In this document: piece after piece, positions 22,094 through 34,838 of the stretch
How positions within the stretch are numbered: the first letter of the stretch is position 1
How the letters are laid out: every line of letters starts with the position of its first letter
Origin: Helianthus annuus
Lineage: Eukaryota > Streptophyta > Magnoliopsida > Asterales > Asteraceae
DNA: 64,000 bases
NCBI RefSeq assembly: GCF_002127325.2
Contig: NC_035436.2
Span: 17,494,205 to 17,558,204 of the forward strand
Direction: 5' to 3'
Position numbers and translations under genes: made by a program
Notes under the pieces: generated by a model
Databases searched by the model: none
Told to the model about the DNA's origin: nothing
The model's input: only the letters and a program-made list of their open reading frames with translations

Positions 22094-24635
22094 TGTCACA
22101 CCCCCAAATTACCACCTAGGGAGTGTCCCTGTCAGGCGTGTGACAAACCAATACCGAGCCACTAATCATATTGAACCAATCATAATGTTGAATAAATTCA
22201 TCAATTACTCTGAAAAGTACTGTTAATAAATTTAAAAGAAAACCAACATGTTCAGCGGAAGCAAATAAAAGAAAACATAATTAACTGTTTCAGTTTAAAT
22301 GTGTGAAATCAATAAACCCATCATTCGTATCCAATCAGCACGACCCATGACCACTCCAGCTACTTCAGACAGCAAGTTCCAAATCCGTATAACCTAACAA
22401 CCTGCGAGCATGCAACAAGTGTATCAGACAACGCTGGTGAGTTCATAGTTTTACGAAAACGTTGTTTACCAAGTATGTAGTTAATCCATTGAAGTTAATT
22501 CCCGAAGTAATGTTGAAAACAATGTTGATAATACCCCAATACAAGACGACTTCTGATTATTTTGCCCTTTCTCCAATGCTCCTATCAAAGCATTGGTCAT
22601 GACTAGGTCATTAGTTCAACACTCGTCCTCCCAGGAACGGGGTGAGGTTGCCAAACCTAAGTAGCGCTACTAACTAATACCATGTTACCTTCCCGGTAAC
22701 CAAACAACACGGAGGGACTTTAAAGGTGATAGGAAGAGTATATTATCCAACATTCCCGTTTTACCCAAAAGACTTATCCCTCCCCAGGATACCCACTGAC
22801 TGTCCCAACCACCGGGACGCATGCTCAAGAGAGATGAACTCACCTTTGGTTTGCTCGGTAAGATTTAAGTTGGTGTTCACAGTTTGATCAATCCAATCCT
22901 AGTATGGTTTCAGTACCAATCAGTTACTTACACACCCAGATCACATATCTTTAATATGCAAGTATGAACAGGCTTGGCATATATTATCACATGAATTACA
23001 GCGAGTATTCAAGTTATGTACATACACCTTCACATCACACGCCATATGCCATAATGTCACACGTTGAGAACCCATTTCCATTTATATACACATAGTTGGT
23101 TCACTATACACTCACATAACAAATTCATGCTACACCAGACACACAGCAAGTAGACGAAATACATGAGCATATTTTCCTAATTCATAACTTTAATTTTAAC
23201 CAACTGTATAACTATATATATAATTAATACAACATAGGTGTGTATTTAATAATTGTGTGCGGCCCACATCACCTACCCAAACCAATATGGCACGGCCCAG
23301 TTACCATACCAAGCCCAACTAAAAAGGATGTTATCCGTTTAATACTTTAGCCCAACCGGATTTGCATGTTATTATTATTTCAATTCCCAATTATAACCAG
23401 CCCATCTCAAGTATGTTTGCCACTGTTCGATCCAACAGCCCCCAAAGTGGATCTGTGATTTATCAATTTCCATCTTTACTATTAACATTTTATTTTAATC
23501 ATCATCAGTTACACCCACTCATAATAATTATTAAGCATATCTGAATTCATGAAATTGATTCAATTATACAACATTGTTTTCTAACCATGAAATACCTAAC
23601 AGTTTCCACACAAAACATCATGTTCAACTTTTTTTTTTAAACAACCCAGCTTAATAGTACACTTATATCATCGACCCAAGTATTAATCAAGTTATCCCAT
23701 TACCCTACATACCCTAATTAATTAACAATCTGTTATCAGGACCCTTGTTATCATTTAATCCATAACAAAACATTTACAAAACCCATGGATACCATATCAT
23801 GTGCACTGTTATATCTATTTTACCATGGATTTCCATACCGAGACAACCATCATAATTAACCACCTATATGCATCGAACCACCATTAAATAATCGGAAGAC
23901 ATGAGCATGGTATTAACGAAACTTACTTTACCTATATAACAAAATCATTAATCACTAATCCATACCTCCTAGTTTGCATGTGCAGCCAATGACATCAATT
24001 TTAACGTTTCACATAACATCACTATTACTTGTTTCAGTTTAATACTTCAAAGTATGTTGCAAATAAATCCTAGATTATTCTTAAATCGATTCAAGCACCA
24101 AGAAGGTAACAAACTATGATCCATGGCCTCAACAAACAGCAAGAAGATTACATGAATTGATTAACATACTAACCGGAGTGTAGAAGATGCAACTAGTAGG
24201 CTTCGATGAAGAGGGGGGGGGTCTCCTGTTGCCGTCGCACTTCCAAGAGGGTAGGGTTTGTTGTTGTAGTTCTGTGATATTTCGTTTACGTAATTGTGTA
24301 TATATCATATCCTAATTTCACTAATCGACCCCTAATACAAGTCCTACTTGGGCTCCTTGGCATGTGAGTGTAAGCCCAACATATGTGAACTAGAAATCGG
24401 CCCAAACATATGTGTTATGTGTAGACTAGTAATTGGCCCAAACATATTATCGATACAGAATTGACCCATTAAGTCCTATAATATGTAACACGTACCACCA
24501 TGCGTCACGTTTTACGATTAGGGGATTTATTAGGGTTACGAGTGGTGCGTAAAGAATAACCTACTGACATGTAATGAAGTTATAACACCCTACTATGTTT
24601 AGGCGACATTAACCTCGGAAGTTCGGGTCGTCACA
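22094..24635 (-). repeat. Tekay-2 3' LTR (left on the + strand)
   Basis: 2542 bp, TGTCACACCC to GGGTCGTCACA as read on the + strand. It lacks 14 bp present in the partner LTR near 30553. The adjoining TCATCCCCAACTTGAAAG (24636 on) is the polypurine tract of the minus strand. Confidence 0.92.
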
Positions 24636-26460
24636 TCATCCCCAACTTGAAAGAAATTTCGTCCCGAAATTTGACAAGTAAGCACAGAGAAATCAAGTGG
24701 TAAATCAAGATTGTTCCGGATTATTCTCAGGTGTCACATCATCCCCAACTTGAAAGGGAATTTCGTCCTCGAAATTCACCAGTTGCATCGGAATCGATTC
24801 AGCAGATTCGTACGATTGCGGATACTTAGTCTCGAGTTCTAACGAACTCTCATAATTGGAATTTGACAGTGCTCGCAAACCTTAACCTCCTGGGGCATGA
24901 TTTCAATAGGCACCTTGACAACTGCAACTTGACGTTAGACTCAGACTCTAAGAAAGTATCACAAGCGTTTCGTCGGAAAAACACTACTTTAGATTCGCGA
25001 CATAAATGACATCATGAACGTTACCCAATTCGTCAGGTAACTCGAGCTTTTAAGCGATGTGACCGATTCTTTCCATAGGTAAGAGTCCTTCCACTTTGCA
25101 CCAAAGCCGGTCACACACATGCTCACAACATGTCTTCGAGTGCCAGGAGAGTTCGTTTTCTCTGACCGTTTGTCCAACGACAGTAAGCAATACTCTGGTC
25201 CTGGCGTGGGCCAAGGGTGTTGCGTAGTGTCTCACATAGATCATGCATGGATCAAATTCAGAGATAACAGGAGTTGGCACCTTGTGCCTAAAAGCCGCCT
25301 CTCTCAGAGGAACATTCAGAACTGTGAAGACTCGTCTGTTTTCCTTGAGTGCAAGAATGTGTACTAGTAACTTGAGTCCATCAATGATCACCCAGGGGAT
25401 AATGTTTCCGTTTCGAGTTGTAAGTAGACTAGTGACAAAATCCCTGGAAGTCTGTTATGTAGGCCTTCAGGCCCGGTCATCCGTACATGGTCTTCAGGTT
25501 TTAATTCATCCTATCAAAACTCAGGTGATTAGGCTATCGAGATCCGCGTGCTTCGCCTGCACCAGTTCCCTAATGTTGTTGTATAGTGAGGTCCATATTC
25601 GTTTCACGAAGTAGCAAATATTGTCCAACCTGCCAAAGGTTGCCTCCCCATGCCCCGCATGGGTTAATCTTGAGAACTCTCTTCCTTCGAAACAAGGGTA
25701 TACAGGAGGCCCTTGTGATCGGTCTAGGTAGTGCATTTGGTACCATCCAAGTAATGCCTCTAATTTAAATCCAAAGACTACGGCTTCCACCGCAGGTCGT
25801 GACTCGTGCGGTCCTTCCTGTAAGTCCACCACGTAAGTCGTCGCCTTCTCATGTTGTATCGGTGCATAACCGGGACTCTAATTCGAACAATCATGGTATG
25901 CCGCCAGACCATCAGTACCCTCAGATAGGAGTGATGCTCAGTGCGTTGCAGAGTTTGGTTTCAAAAGCTGAAAAGACGTTCCGCGACTTTGTTTTCCCAA
26001 GAATTCACAGCTCCCAGCTGTGCTAAGGAGGTTGTAGTTACGCAATCTTCGAAAACCCTATGATGAATCTGTGATAGTATCCAGCGAACTCAAAGGATTG
26101 TTGTATCCCAGAAGGAATCTGAAATTGCATAAGGTCAATCTGAAATTCCACCTGACGATGTGGAAGTAAACCAGGTAACTCTTCAGAAGACACGTCAGAA
26201 AATTCACAAATAACTGGAAGATACTCGATCTTCCTTTCTTAAAGTGGCGAATCGATGACGAGAGCTAGAATAGCAGAGTAGCCCTTCCGTAGACACTTCT
26301 GGGCTTTCACGACTGAGACGATGCCAACAATGGCACCACTACGATGATCTTGAACTGATAAGGATTCCCCACTGGGGAGAGGGATACGCACGATTTTCTT
26401 TTTGCAGAGAATTTCTGCTTGATACATAGATAACCAAGTCCATGTCAACGACCACGTCAA
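24636..26460 (-). pseudogene. Tekay-2 pol remnant, decayed and internally deleted
   Basis: Reading the minus strand, short stretches still match the Tekay pol order. There is protease-end sequence at 26239-26460, then the RT N-terminal motif RQVEFQI (about 26145), which jumps directly to the late RT motif FAGYYHRFI (about 26085). So most of the RT, including the catalytic Asp pair, is missing. RNase H-like shreds lie at about 25540-25900, integrase zinc-region shreds at about 25380-25480, and an integrase C-terminal stretch near 24990-25090. Stops and shifts occur throughout. It cannot make a working enzyme. The open frames of 60-120 codons on either strand here are by-products of this decay. 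Confidence 0.75.
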
Positions 26461-26599
26461 AACTTACAAGAGTATTGGGAAGTAGGTCAATGTCGAACAC
26501 TTGACCCACGAGATCAAGTTTACAGCCAAAAAGAACATGAGAAGCTTCTATCGATTTACTATCAGTTAATTCTACTACATGCTTATTTACAAGAAGGGT

Positions 26600-28043
26600 G
26601 GGAGTTAGTCCTAACTGGCGACTGAACCCCAAAGACACAAGACTCAAATCGGCACCAAAGTCGAATAAAACAGAAACAGAAAGATCATTCAAAGAAGACG
26701 TACCGGTCTCAGCATTACCCTTCATTGCGAGCTTCCCCAGCGCCAATAGTAAATACTCTTCCACGTGCCCCGTTCCCACCGTTGTTCCCGTTGTTGTTAT
26801 TCCCTGCGTTGTTGTTGTTGCCAGCATTCTGGTTAAGCTGAGGGCAATCCCTCTTAAAATGACCCTCATCACCACACTGAAAGCACCCCATTTGATTTCC
26901 CCGGTTTTGTTGGGACTGTTGCCTCTCCTGTTGCTGTGGCTGCTGCTGCGGCTGCTTTGGAAGCCAGACCCTGCAATCTTTAGCCATATGACCCACCTTG
27001 TTGCACCTATGACATACCCGGGTGCACGGTCCGCGATGGTGAAACATACACCTATCACACTTTGGTAACTTCCCCGCGTAGGAACCCTGATTTGAATTGT
27101 TGCTCTGATTCTGGTTCACAGAAGACGACTGGCTAAAACTACGGTGGATGCTGTTGTCTGCCCTTTTCTGAGGTTGGCTGGCACTGGTTGCTTTGTCAGT
27201 ATCGTTCCATTTTCGCTTGTGATCACTAGCAGGTGTGGTAGCTGTAGCAGTCGAGGTAGTAGCAGAAACACGTGGCGGCAAGTTGCCACGTTCGACCTCT
27301 TGGTCAGTAATCTTATGTGCCAAACGGACGATACGGGGCAGATTGTCTAGGTTTGCAGCAGTAACGTACCCCTTAACAGCTGGTGTTAAGCCCTTGAGAT
27401 ACAACTCAATTCGCCGAGGTGGGGGTCGAGACATGTTAGGGCACAAAGTTGCTAAATCATTAGACCTCCTAGTGTATGCTTCAATCTCAGATCCCTCCAT
27501 TTTCAGATTGTAGAACTCGTTCTCCAATTTCTGAATCTCATCACGAGGACAATACTCCTCTCGCATCAACTCCTTGAAATCATCCCAAGTGGTGGCATTT
27601 GCCATCTCAATACCCAACATCTGAACTTGGGCATTCCACCATGTAAGGGCACCATCCTCGAGGGTGCCCGTAGCATACTTCACTCTGTCCCCAGCTGGAC
27701 AGTTACACATTGCAAATACCGATTCTGCCTTTTCAAACCATCGTAGGAGCCCTACAGCCCCTTCAGTCCCACTGAAGGTCTGTGGCTTACAATCCATGAA
27801 CATCTTGTATGTACAAACAGGTGGAGCAGGTGGATTGTTTTGATTTGCGGGTTGACCTAAAACGTAAGAACGTACAACGCACTGGTACGATTCGAGTATA
27901 CGACACAAGGATATAAAGTAATTGGCACATATCGTACCAGCCTGGTAAGCCGCTAGGGCTTCAGCTACACGAGTGTTGATCAAGTTGGTCAGCTCAGCTT
28001 GGGTCATCGCGATGTGACCACGTCCATGTCCTCGTCCACTCAT
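26600..28043 (-). pseudogene. Tekay-2 gag, mostly open, shift into protease
   Basis: The start is ATG at 28043 (MSGRGHGRGH), matching the Tekay-1 gag start. A candidate 81-bp intron at 27857-27937 (27 codons, no stop) allows both spliced and read-through forms. The gag capsid part follows (MDCKPQTFSG onward, about 27800-27480), then two CCHC zinc knuckles (CHRCNKVGHMAKDC near 27010, CFQCGDEGHFKRDC near 26880). The frame closes at 26715; the protease continues in another frame (DFGADLSL near 26650, where the active site would be). Gag would form the particle in the cytoplasm. Because gag is nearly intact while pol is dead, this element could still supply or use particles made with help from other copies; that is inference. 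Confidence 0.8.
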
Positions 28044-28589
28044 GATTCTATAGGGTAAGAGGGAAAAGGTTACGAGTTGAAATGAAGTACAGGTCAAGTA
28101 TCACGTTGAAATCTACAATCTACCAAGTTTACACACAATAGGGCAGAACCCTTCTCACGCTCGTTAAGCCTCACTGGGACTTGCATGCACCTCGCGTTAT
28201 TATTATGTGTGCACCCATAATAATAAGGCGATTTGCATGCTTATCTCAGCGCCTCTTAACTTGCCTTAAAAAGGTTCCCCATATTCAAATAGCAACGAAA
28301 GGTTTTACAGGATCAAGAATCACAATAGTCAAAGGGTTGTGTCACACTAACAGTTCACATAACAGGGGTTGGTAACATAAGGGCTCATATTGTTATGCCA
28401 AGTGTGCAGTCACGTGTAATGTTATACATAAGTGTACGATAGATATACTATGCAATAGTAAATGAGAAACGAACCTTGCAGTCTGGAGCCGAGTGTCATG
28501 GTCGATTTCGGTACTGTTCGGTTATAGTCTGGTTTTATAAAAACGTTTTAAAACCAAGTTCACTATAACCAGTGGCTCTGATACCAAAC
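28044..28589 (-). other. Tekay-2 leader and primer-binding site
   Basis: Non-coding leader between gag and the right LTR. The primer-binding site complement GGCTCTGATACCAAA lies at 28574-28588, two bases from the LTR start at 28590. Confidence 0.75.
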
Positions 28590-31146
28590 TGTCACACCCC
28601 CAAATTACCACCTAGGGAGTGTCCCTGTCAGGCGTGTGACAAACCAATACCGAGCCACTAATCATATTGAACCAATCATAATGTTGAATAAAATCATCAA
28701 TTATTCTGAAAAGTACTGTTAATAAATTTAAAAGAAAACCAACATGTTCAGCGGAAGCAAATAAAAGAAAACATAATTAACTGTTTCAGTTTAAATGGGT
28801 GAAATCAATAAACCCATCATTCGTATCCAATCAGCACGACCCATGACCACTCCAGCTACTTCAGACAGCAAGTTCCAAATCCGTATAACCTAACAACCTG
28901 CGAGCATGCAACAAGTGTATCAGACAACGCTGGTGAGTTCATAGTTTTACGAAAACGTTGTTTACCAAGTATGTAGTTAATCCATTGAAGTTAATTCCCG
29001 AAGTAATGTTGAAAACAATGTTGATAATACCCCAATACAAGACGGCTTCTGATTATTTTGCCCTTTCTCCAATGCTCCTATCAAAGCATTGGTCATGACT
29101 AGGTCATTAGTTCAACACTCGTCCTCCCAGGAACGGGGTGAGGTTGCCAAACCTAAGTAGCGCTACTAACTAATACCATGTTACCTTCCCGGTAACCAAA
29201 CAACACGGAGGGACTTTAAAGGTGATAGGAAGAGTATATTATCCAACAATCCCGTTTTACCCAAAAGACTTATCCCTCCCCAGGATACCCACTGACTGTC
29301 CCAACCACCGGGACGCATGCTCAAGAGAGATGAACTCACCTTTGGTTTGCTCGGTAAGATTTAAGTTGGTGTTCACAGTTTGATCAATCCAATCCTAGTA
29401 TGGTTTCAGTACCAATCAGTTACTTACACACCCAGATCACATATCTTTAATATGCAAGTATGAACAGGCTTGGCATATATTATCACATGAATTACAGCGA
29501 GTATTCAAGTTATGTACATACACCTTCACATCACACGCCATATGCCATAATGTCACACGTTGAGAACCCATTTCCATTTATATACACATAGTTGGTTCAC
29601 TATACACTCACATAACAAATTCATGCTACACCAGACACACAGCAAGTAGACGAAATACATGAGCATATTTTCCTAATTCATAACTTTAATTTTAACCAAC
29701 TGTATAACTATATATATAATTAATACAACATAGGTGTGTATTTAATAATTGTGTGCGGCCCACATCACCTACCCAAACCAATATGGCACGGCCCAGTTAC
29801 CATACCAAGCCCAACTAAAAAGGATGTTATCCGTTTAATACTTTAGCCCAACCGGATTTGCATGTTATTATTATTTCAATTCCCAATTATAACCAGCCCA
29901 TCTCAAGTATGTTTGCCACTGTTCGATCCAACAGCCCCCAAAGTGGATCTGTGATTTATCAATTTCCATCTTTACTATTAACATTTTATTTTAATCATCA
30001 TCAGTTACACCCACTCATAATAATTATTAAGCATATCTGAATTCATGAAATTGATTCAATTATACAACATTGTTTTCTAACCATGAAATACCTAACAGTT
30101 TCCACACAAAACATCATGTTCAACTTTTTTTTTTTTAAAACAGCCCAGCTTAATAGTACACTTATATCATCGACCCAAGTATTAATCAAGTTATCCCATT
30201 ACCCTACATACCCTAATTAATTAACAATCTGTTATCAGGACCCTTGTTATCATTTAATCCATAACAAAACATTTACAAAACCCATGGATACCATATCATG
30301 TGCACTGTTATATCTATTTTACCATGGATTTCCATACCGAGACAACCATCATAATTAACCACCTATATGCATCGAACCACCATTAAATAATCGGAAGACA
30401 TGAGCATGGTATTAACGAAACTTACTTTACCTATATAACAAAATCATTAATCACTAATCCATACCTCCTAGTTTGCATGTGCAGCCAATGACATCAATTT
30501 TAACGTTTCACATAACATCACTATTACTTGTTTCAGTTTAATACTTCAAAGTATTCAACATAGTTGTTGCAAATAAATCCTAGATTATTCTTAAATCGAT
30601 TCAAGCACCAAGAAGGTAACAAACTATGATCCATGGCCTCAACAAACAGCAAGAAGATTACATGAATTGATTAACATACTAACCGGAGTGTAGAAGATTC
30701 AACTAGTAGGCTTCGATGAAGAGGGGGGGGGGTCTCCTGTTGCCGTCGCACTTCCAAGAGGGTAGGGTTTGTTGTTGTAGTTCTGTGATATTTCGTTTAC
30801 GTAATTGTGTATATATCATATCCTAATTTCACTAATCGACCCCTAATACAAGTCCTACTTGGGCTCCTTGGCATGTGAGTGTAAGCCCAACATATGTGAA
30901 CTAGAAATCGGCCCAAACATATGTGTTATGTGTAGACTAGTAATTGGCCCAAACATATTATCGATACAGAATTGACCCATTAAGTCCTATGATATGTAAC
31001 ACGTACCACCATGCGTCACGTTTTACGATTAGGGGATTTATTAGGGTTACGAGTGGTGCGTAAAGAATAACCTACTGACATGTAATGAAGTTATAACACC
31101 CTACTATGTTTAGGCGACATTAACCTCGGAAGTTCGGGTCGTCACA
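28590..31146 (-). repeat. Tekay-2 5' LTR (right on the + strand)
   Basis: 2557 bp. It carries 14 extra bases near 30553, compared with the left LTR. Ends TCGTCACA, followed by the TCACG target duplication at 31147-31151. Confidence 0.92.
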
Positions 31147-31807
31147 TCACGCCCTATTTAAGTAACGCCTCTATTTAGTTTTCTTGGAAGTAATATCCTG
31201 GATAGGTATTCTATTCAGGCTTTCCAAGTTTCTAGCTTACATATGCAACAATCAGTTTCTACATGTTTATTGCATATTGTCATTTGTGCGATTATATTTA
31301 AAAGCACGCACCTGGTAATGCTTGCCCCCGGGCGTTTCTTGCCTTTAAATTTGTTCGCGGTCGTTACGCGATTTAGTCCTTGGTGAGCATGCTCCTCTTG
31401 TCATACTTCGGACCGTTCTTCTATCATATCCATAATTTGTTAAGCTCTCGCTATCCTCATATGCGAGTGTCCTTCAACTAAAACATATACAACAGTTAAT
31501 AATTTCAACATTAAAGGATGCCCGTATAATAATACAAGGCTTTTCTACTATACACATTAACGCATGTAATTTCGTTGACTATATCTACTCTATATCGATT
31601 TTATTGGTGTAACGTGTATTACACGATAACCATATGTGTTGTTCTCAACACTTTAATCATATTAAACCATTGATATACATGTACTTACCGGATTTGCGAT
31701 CAAGCCTCGAACCGAACACTAATCTTTATCAAGAGCGTGAGGTTTAAGTCCAAGCATAGCTTTCCCGCCATACTTGAATCTCTTAAACCAAGGCTCTGAT
31801 ACCAACT
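31147..31807 (-). mobile_element. LARD-like internal region, copy 2, second part
   Basis: It continues the internal region cut at 22093 and matches 37090-37751 and 6370-7031. The end carries the primer-binding site complement GGCTCTGATACCAAC at about 31793-31806. No coding sequence. Confidence 0.85.
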
Positions 31808-34800
31808 TGTAACACCCTTATTATTATTTAACAATTTTCGTATAATTTACGAAAATAAACGGGTAATTAGAATTTCAATACATTGAAAATACGGGTTTCA
31901 TTAAACTTTATTTACAGAATTAAAACTATACAAGATAACATGTTTGAGTTCGTCATTTAACAAAACAACGATACATAGTGCGGAAGCTTATTTCTTGATC
32001 GTGTTCGGTTCTTCGTTGTGCTTGATCATCCTCCGGTGCTAAAATCATACCTGAAACTCATAAAACATGAGTTGGATTAGTCATATGTAACTTAGAACAT
32101 ATTTAAACGAGTCCGGGAAGCAAAACTGATTAAAATAAAATTTTTTCGCTAAATCAGGGTTCTGTCGCGTGTTGCGGAGGAACCAGGTTGTTCCTTCGCG
32201 TGTCGCCTGGGAAACCAGTTTCCAGCAGGTTGCAGTTCAGATCAGCTATGCCAGTTTTTACGGAAACGGCCATAACTTCTTCGTTATTGATCCGTTTTAC
32301 CCGATTCTTTTTCCTACGCGTCCGTAATTTAATCCTCCATCTTATGGAGTTAAAATCCTACATCCAACATAAGAAATTTTGAGACTTCTAAGCCTTTGAA
32401 TCGTTACCTTTTTACCGAATTTTAACCCGTTTATGCATTTTATCAAACAAACGTATTTGTTTGATTCCTATGTTACATACACTTCTATAAATTAATGTTA
32501 CCTACCATATTAGGTTCTAATCATAGGTTTATTACACAATTTAAACCCGTTTTCGCTTGTATGCTTATTTTGACCCGTTAAGGGTATTTAAGCACTTTCG
32601 AGCCTAAAATCGCTTTCGATTGCTTCTAGCATTCCATCACCACATTTCTTACCCTATAATACCCCACCTCGACTGTATTTAAGGTGAGTTTATTGTGGTG
32701 ATCTTATATAACCCAAATTTTACCTCTAGAATCAATATTTTACGGCAAAACTCAAATAGTGCTGTTTGACTAAAAATAATACCTCTTTCATCTTCTATAT
32801 TTATTCTAAGTATTTACCCTATCATAAAACTCGTTTCCAAACAACTTTTAAAGGTTGTTTGTTCCAATTAGCCAACGAGGGCATTTTGGTCGATTTTATT
32901 CTCTTTACTACTAAGTACTCTCTTTCCCATTTATTCGAACAAAATAGCATTTTTAACTACAACATGAATATGCGTACCTGTCCCGGATCAACAAGTAGAC
33001 CCGATTCATACCTTGTTTTCATTATCACACAATCAATAGTGACGAAATCATCCGATTTTGCTAATCGGTCCTGTTAGCATAAGACTTGACAACCATATTA
33101 GTCGATATTGTCAAATGGTGTTATCAACACCATTCGACCCGTTTGGACTACACGCCCAACGTCATCTATTTAATCAAAACATCGTTTTTGATTTCCAATT
33201 TATACGTCCATTCATCCCGGATTTTATTAACATACCCTTTTTCTTTAAACTCTTTTCTTACAAAATTCAACCCATTTCGGCTTACGCTATGAGTATCCTT
33301 TTAACCTTTATTTACACTAGTCGACATTTGACCAATTTCCGTTTTTGTCCTTTTCCCCCATTATTAGATTACTCTACAAGATAATCTTAACAAAAATCCA
33401 TATTTCCAAAACAATCGTTATCCGTTTACAACGTATTGAATAAACGAGTATTCTACATAAGTGTGTAAATTACACTTACCTTGCATCCGAATTACGCTTT
33501 TTCTTTTCTCACTTGCTTCGATCAACCCGCTTTCTCCCCAAGCTTCACCTAGCTTGTTAAGCGCCTACTATCATCCATCATTCACAAGGTTGTTAGATTA
33601 GTCATTCTAAATCACGACTTTCACACCTTATGAATATTTGACTACTTTCTTATTGAACTAAATCATAAATCATGAGTTTAATTCTCATGTCAAGACCCAC
33701 TTCAAATCAAGTATGAATTCTTAACAATTTCCCTTTTTGTTCAAGTAGTTCTTTCATACAAGTTAGTATGGTGTTTATAAACACCAATACAACATAAATT
33801 TCATTAAATCATCCTAAACCCCTTTTTCATAAGCTTTAACGCATAATTCTTTATAATAATCAAATCTGCGTTTTTACCCAACTTTTAGCATTTTAATCCT
33901 CACTTAGGCGTTTCATCAAACACCTAGCGGGTCAGATTTTTATATCATCAAAACCAAGTTTATGACTTGTAATTATCATCTAAATTAACTTCAATTAAAC
34001 AATTTTACACAAGTCTTAACATCCATATTTCTGAATTTTACTCTTAAATTCAGATTATGCTAGAACAAGATCATCAATTCTAGGGTTTATCAAGTTTTCT
34101 CCAAGTTCATTAATCACCTACCATGGTGGTTATAAATTCTATAAATATTCATGAAATCTTTTAACATGATTTCACCTAGGGTTCATCCCTAGACACCATA
34201 TCTCTTCTAATTACATTCATGCATGACACAACCAAGCCAAATTTCGATTTTTCATAATTAACCTAGAACTTGAGATGAATCAAAACACTAGAATTTCACA
34301 TACCTTGTGATCCCTTCAGTGAGGTGATCACTAATTCGTGCTTGAAACTTGATTTAGGACTGATTAGGAGCTTCAGTTTGATGGAAATCGATTGAATTAG
34401 GGTTGTGGGAAAACCCCTATGTCGCCCCTGTGCAGAGAACGACCAGACACACACTTCTTGTGTGTGTTTGGTGTAATATCTTTTGTTTTAATATCCCAAG
34501 TTTCAAGTTTAATCATTCTAGTCCCTCAACTTGTGTTTTCTTTATGATTGAGGAGTTTTAACCCTATTTAAGTTATTTTTAGACTTGTAGTTAACTAGGT
34601 TATAATTTTTCCTAGTTATTCATCTTGTACAAAAACCCGTTTTAGTTTAAGTCCCGTTAAATCTCGGGCCTTTTTATATATTTTGCTTTCTCAAGGTATT
34701 TCCCATCCTTTTAATAAATATTAGACTTATTTCTTTAAATCCTAATATTCACCGAGTTAATTTTACCACTAACGGTATTTTACCCGTTTTTACTATTAAC

Positions 34801-34838
34801 GAGATTTGATTACCAAACCCGTTTTTCTGGGTGTTACA
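31808..34838 (-). repeat. LARD-like LTR, uninterrupted copy
   Basis: 3031 bp, TGTAACACCC to GGGTGTTACA. It is the reference copy that shows the empty Tekay-1 site (AATTT near 31873). The short open frames inside, on either strand, repeat between LTR copies but match no protein family I know. Confidence 0.9.

Larger units (their letters stand above)
22094..31146 (-). mobile_element. Tekay-2, defective Ty3/gypsy chromovirus
   Basis: Minus-strand LTR retrotransposon of 9053 bp: LTRs 22094-24635 and 28590-31146, primer-binding site next to the right LTR (GGCTCTGATACCAAA at 28574-28588), gag mostly readable, pol shrunken and decayed. Target duplication TCACG lies at 22089-22093 and 31147-31151. 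The LTRs differ by about ten changes by eye, including one 14-bp indel near 24053/30553. It is a relative of Tekay-1, not a copy of it. Confidence 0.93.

Noticed and set aside
24989..25832. Overlapping frames on both strands in the Tekay-2 pol remnant
   Set aside because: Only scattered minus-strand stretches match pol, with stops in between. The frames on the + strand are by-products.
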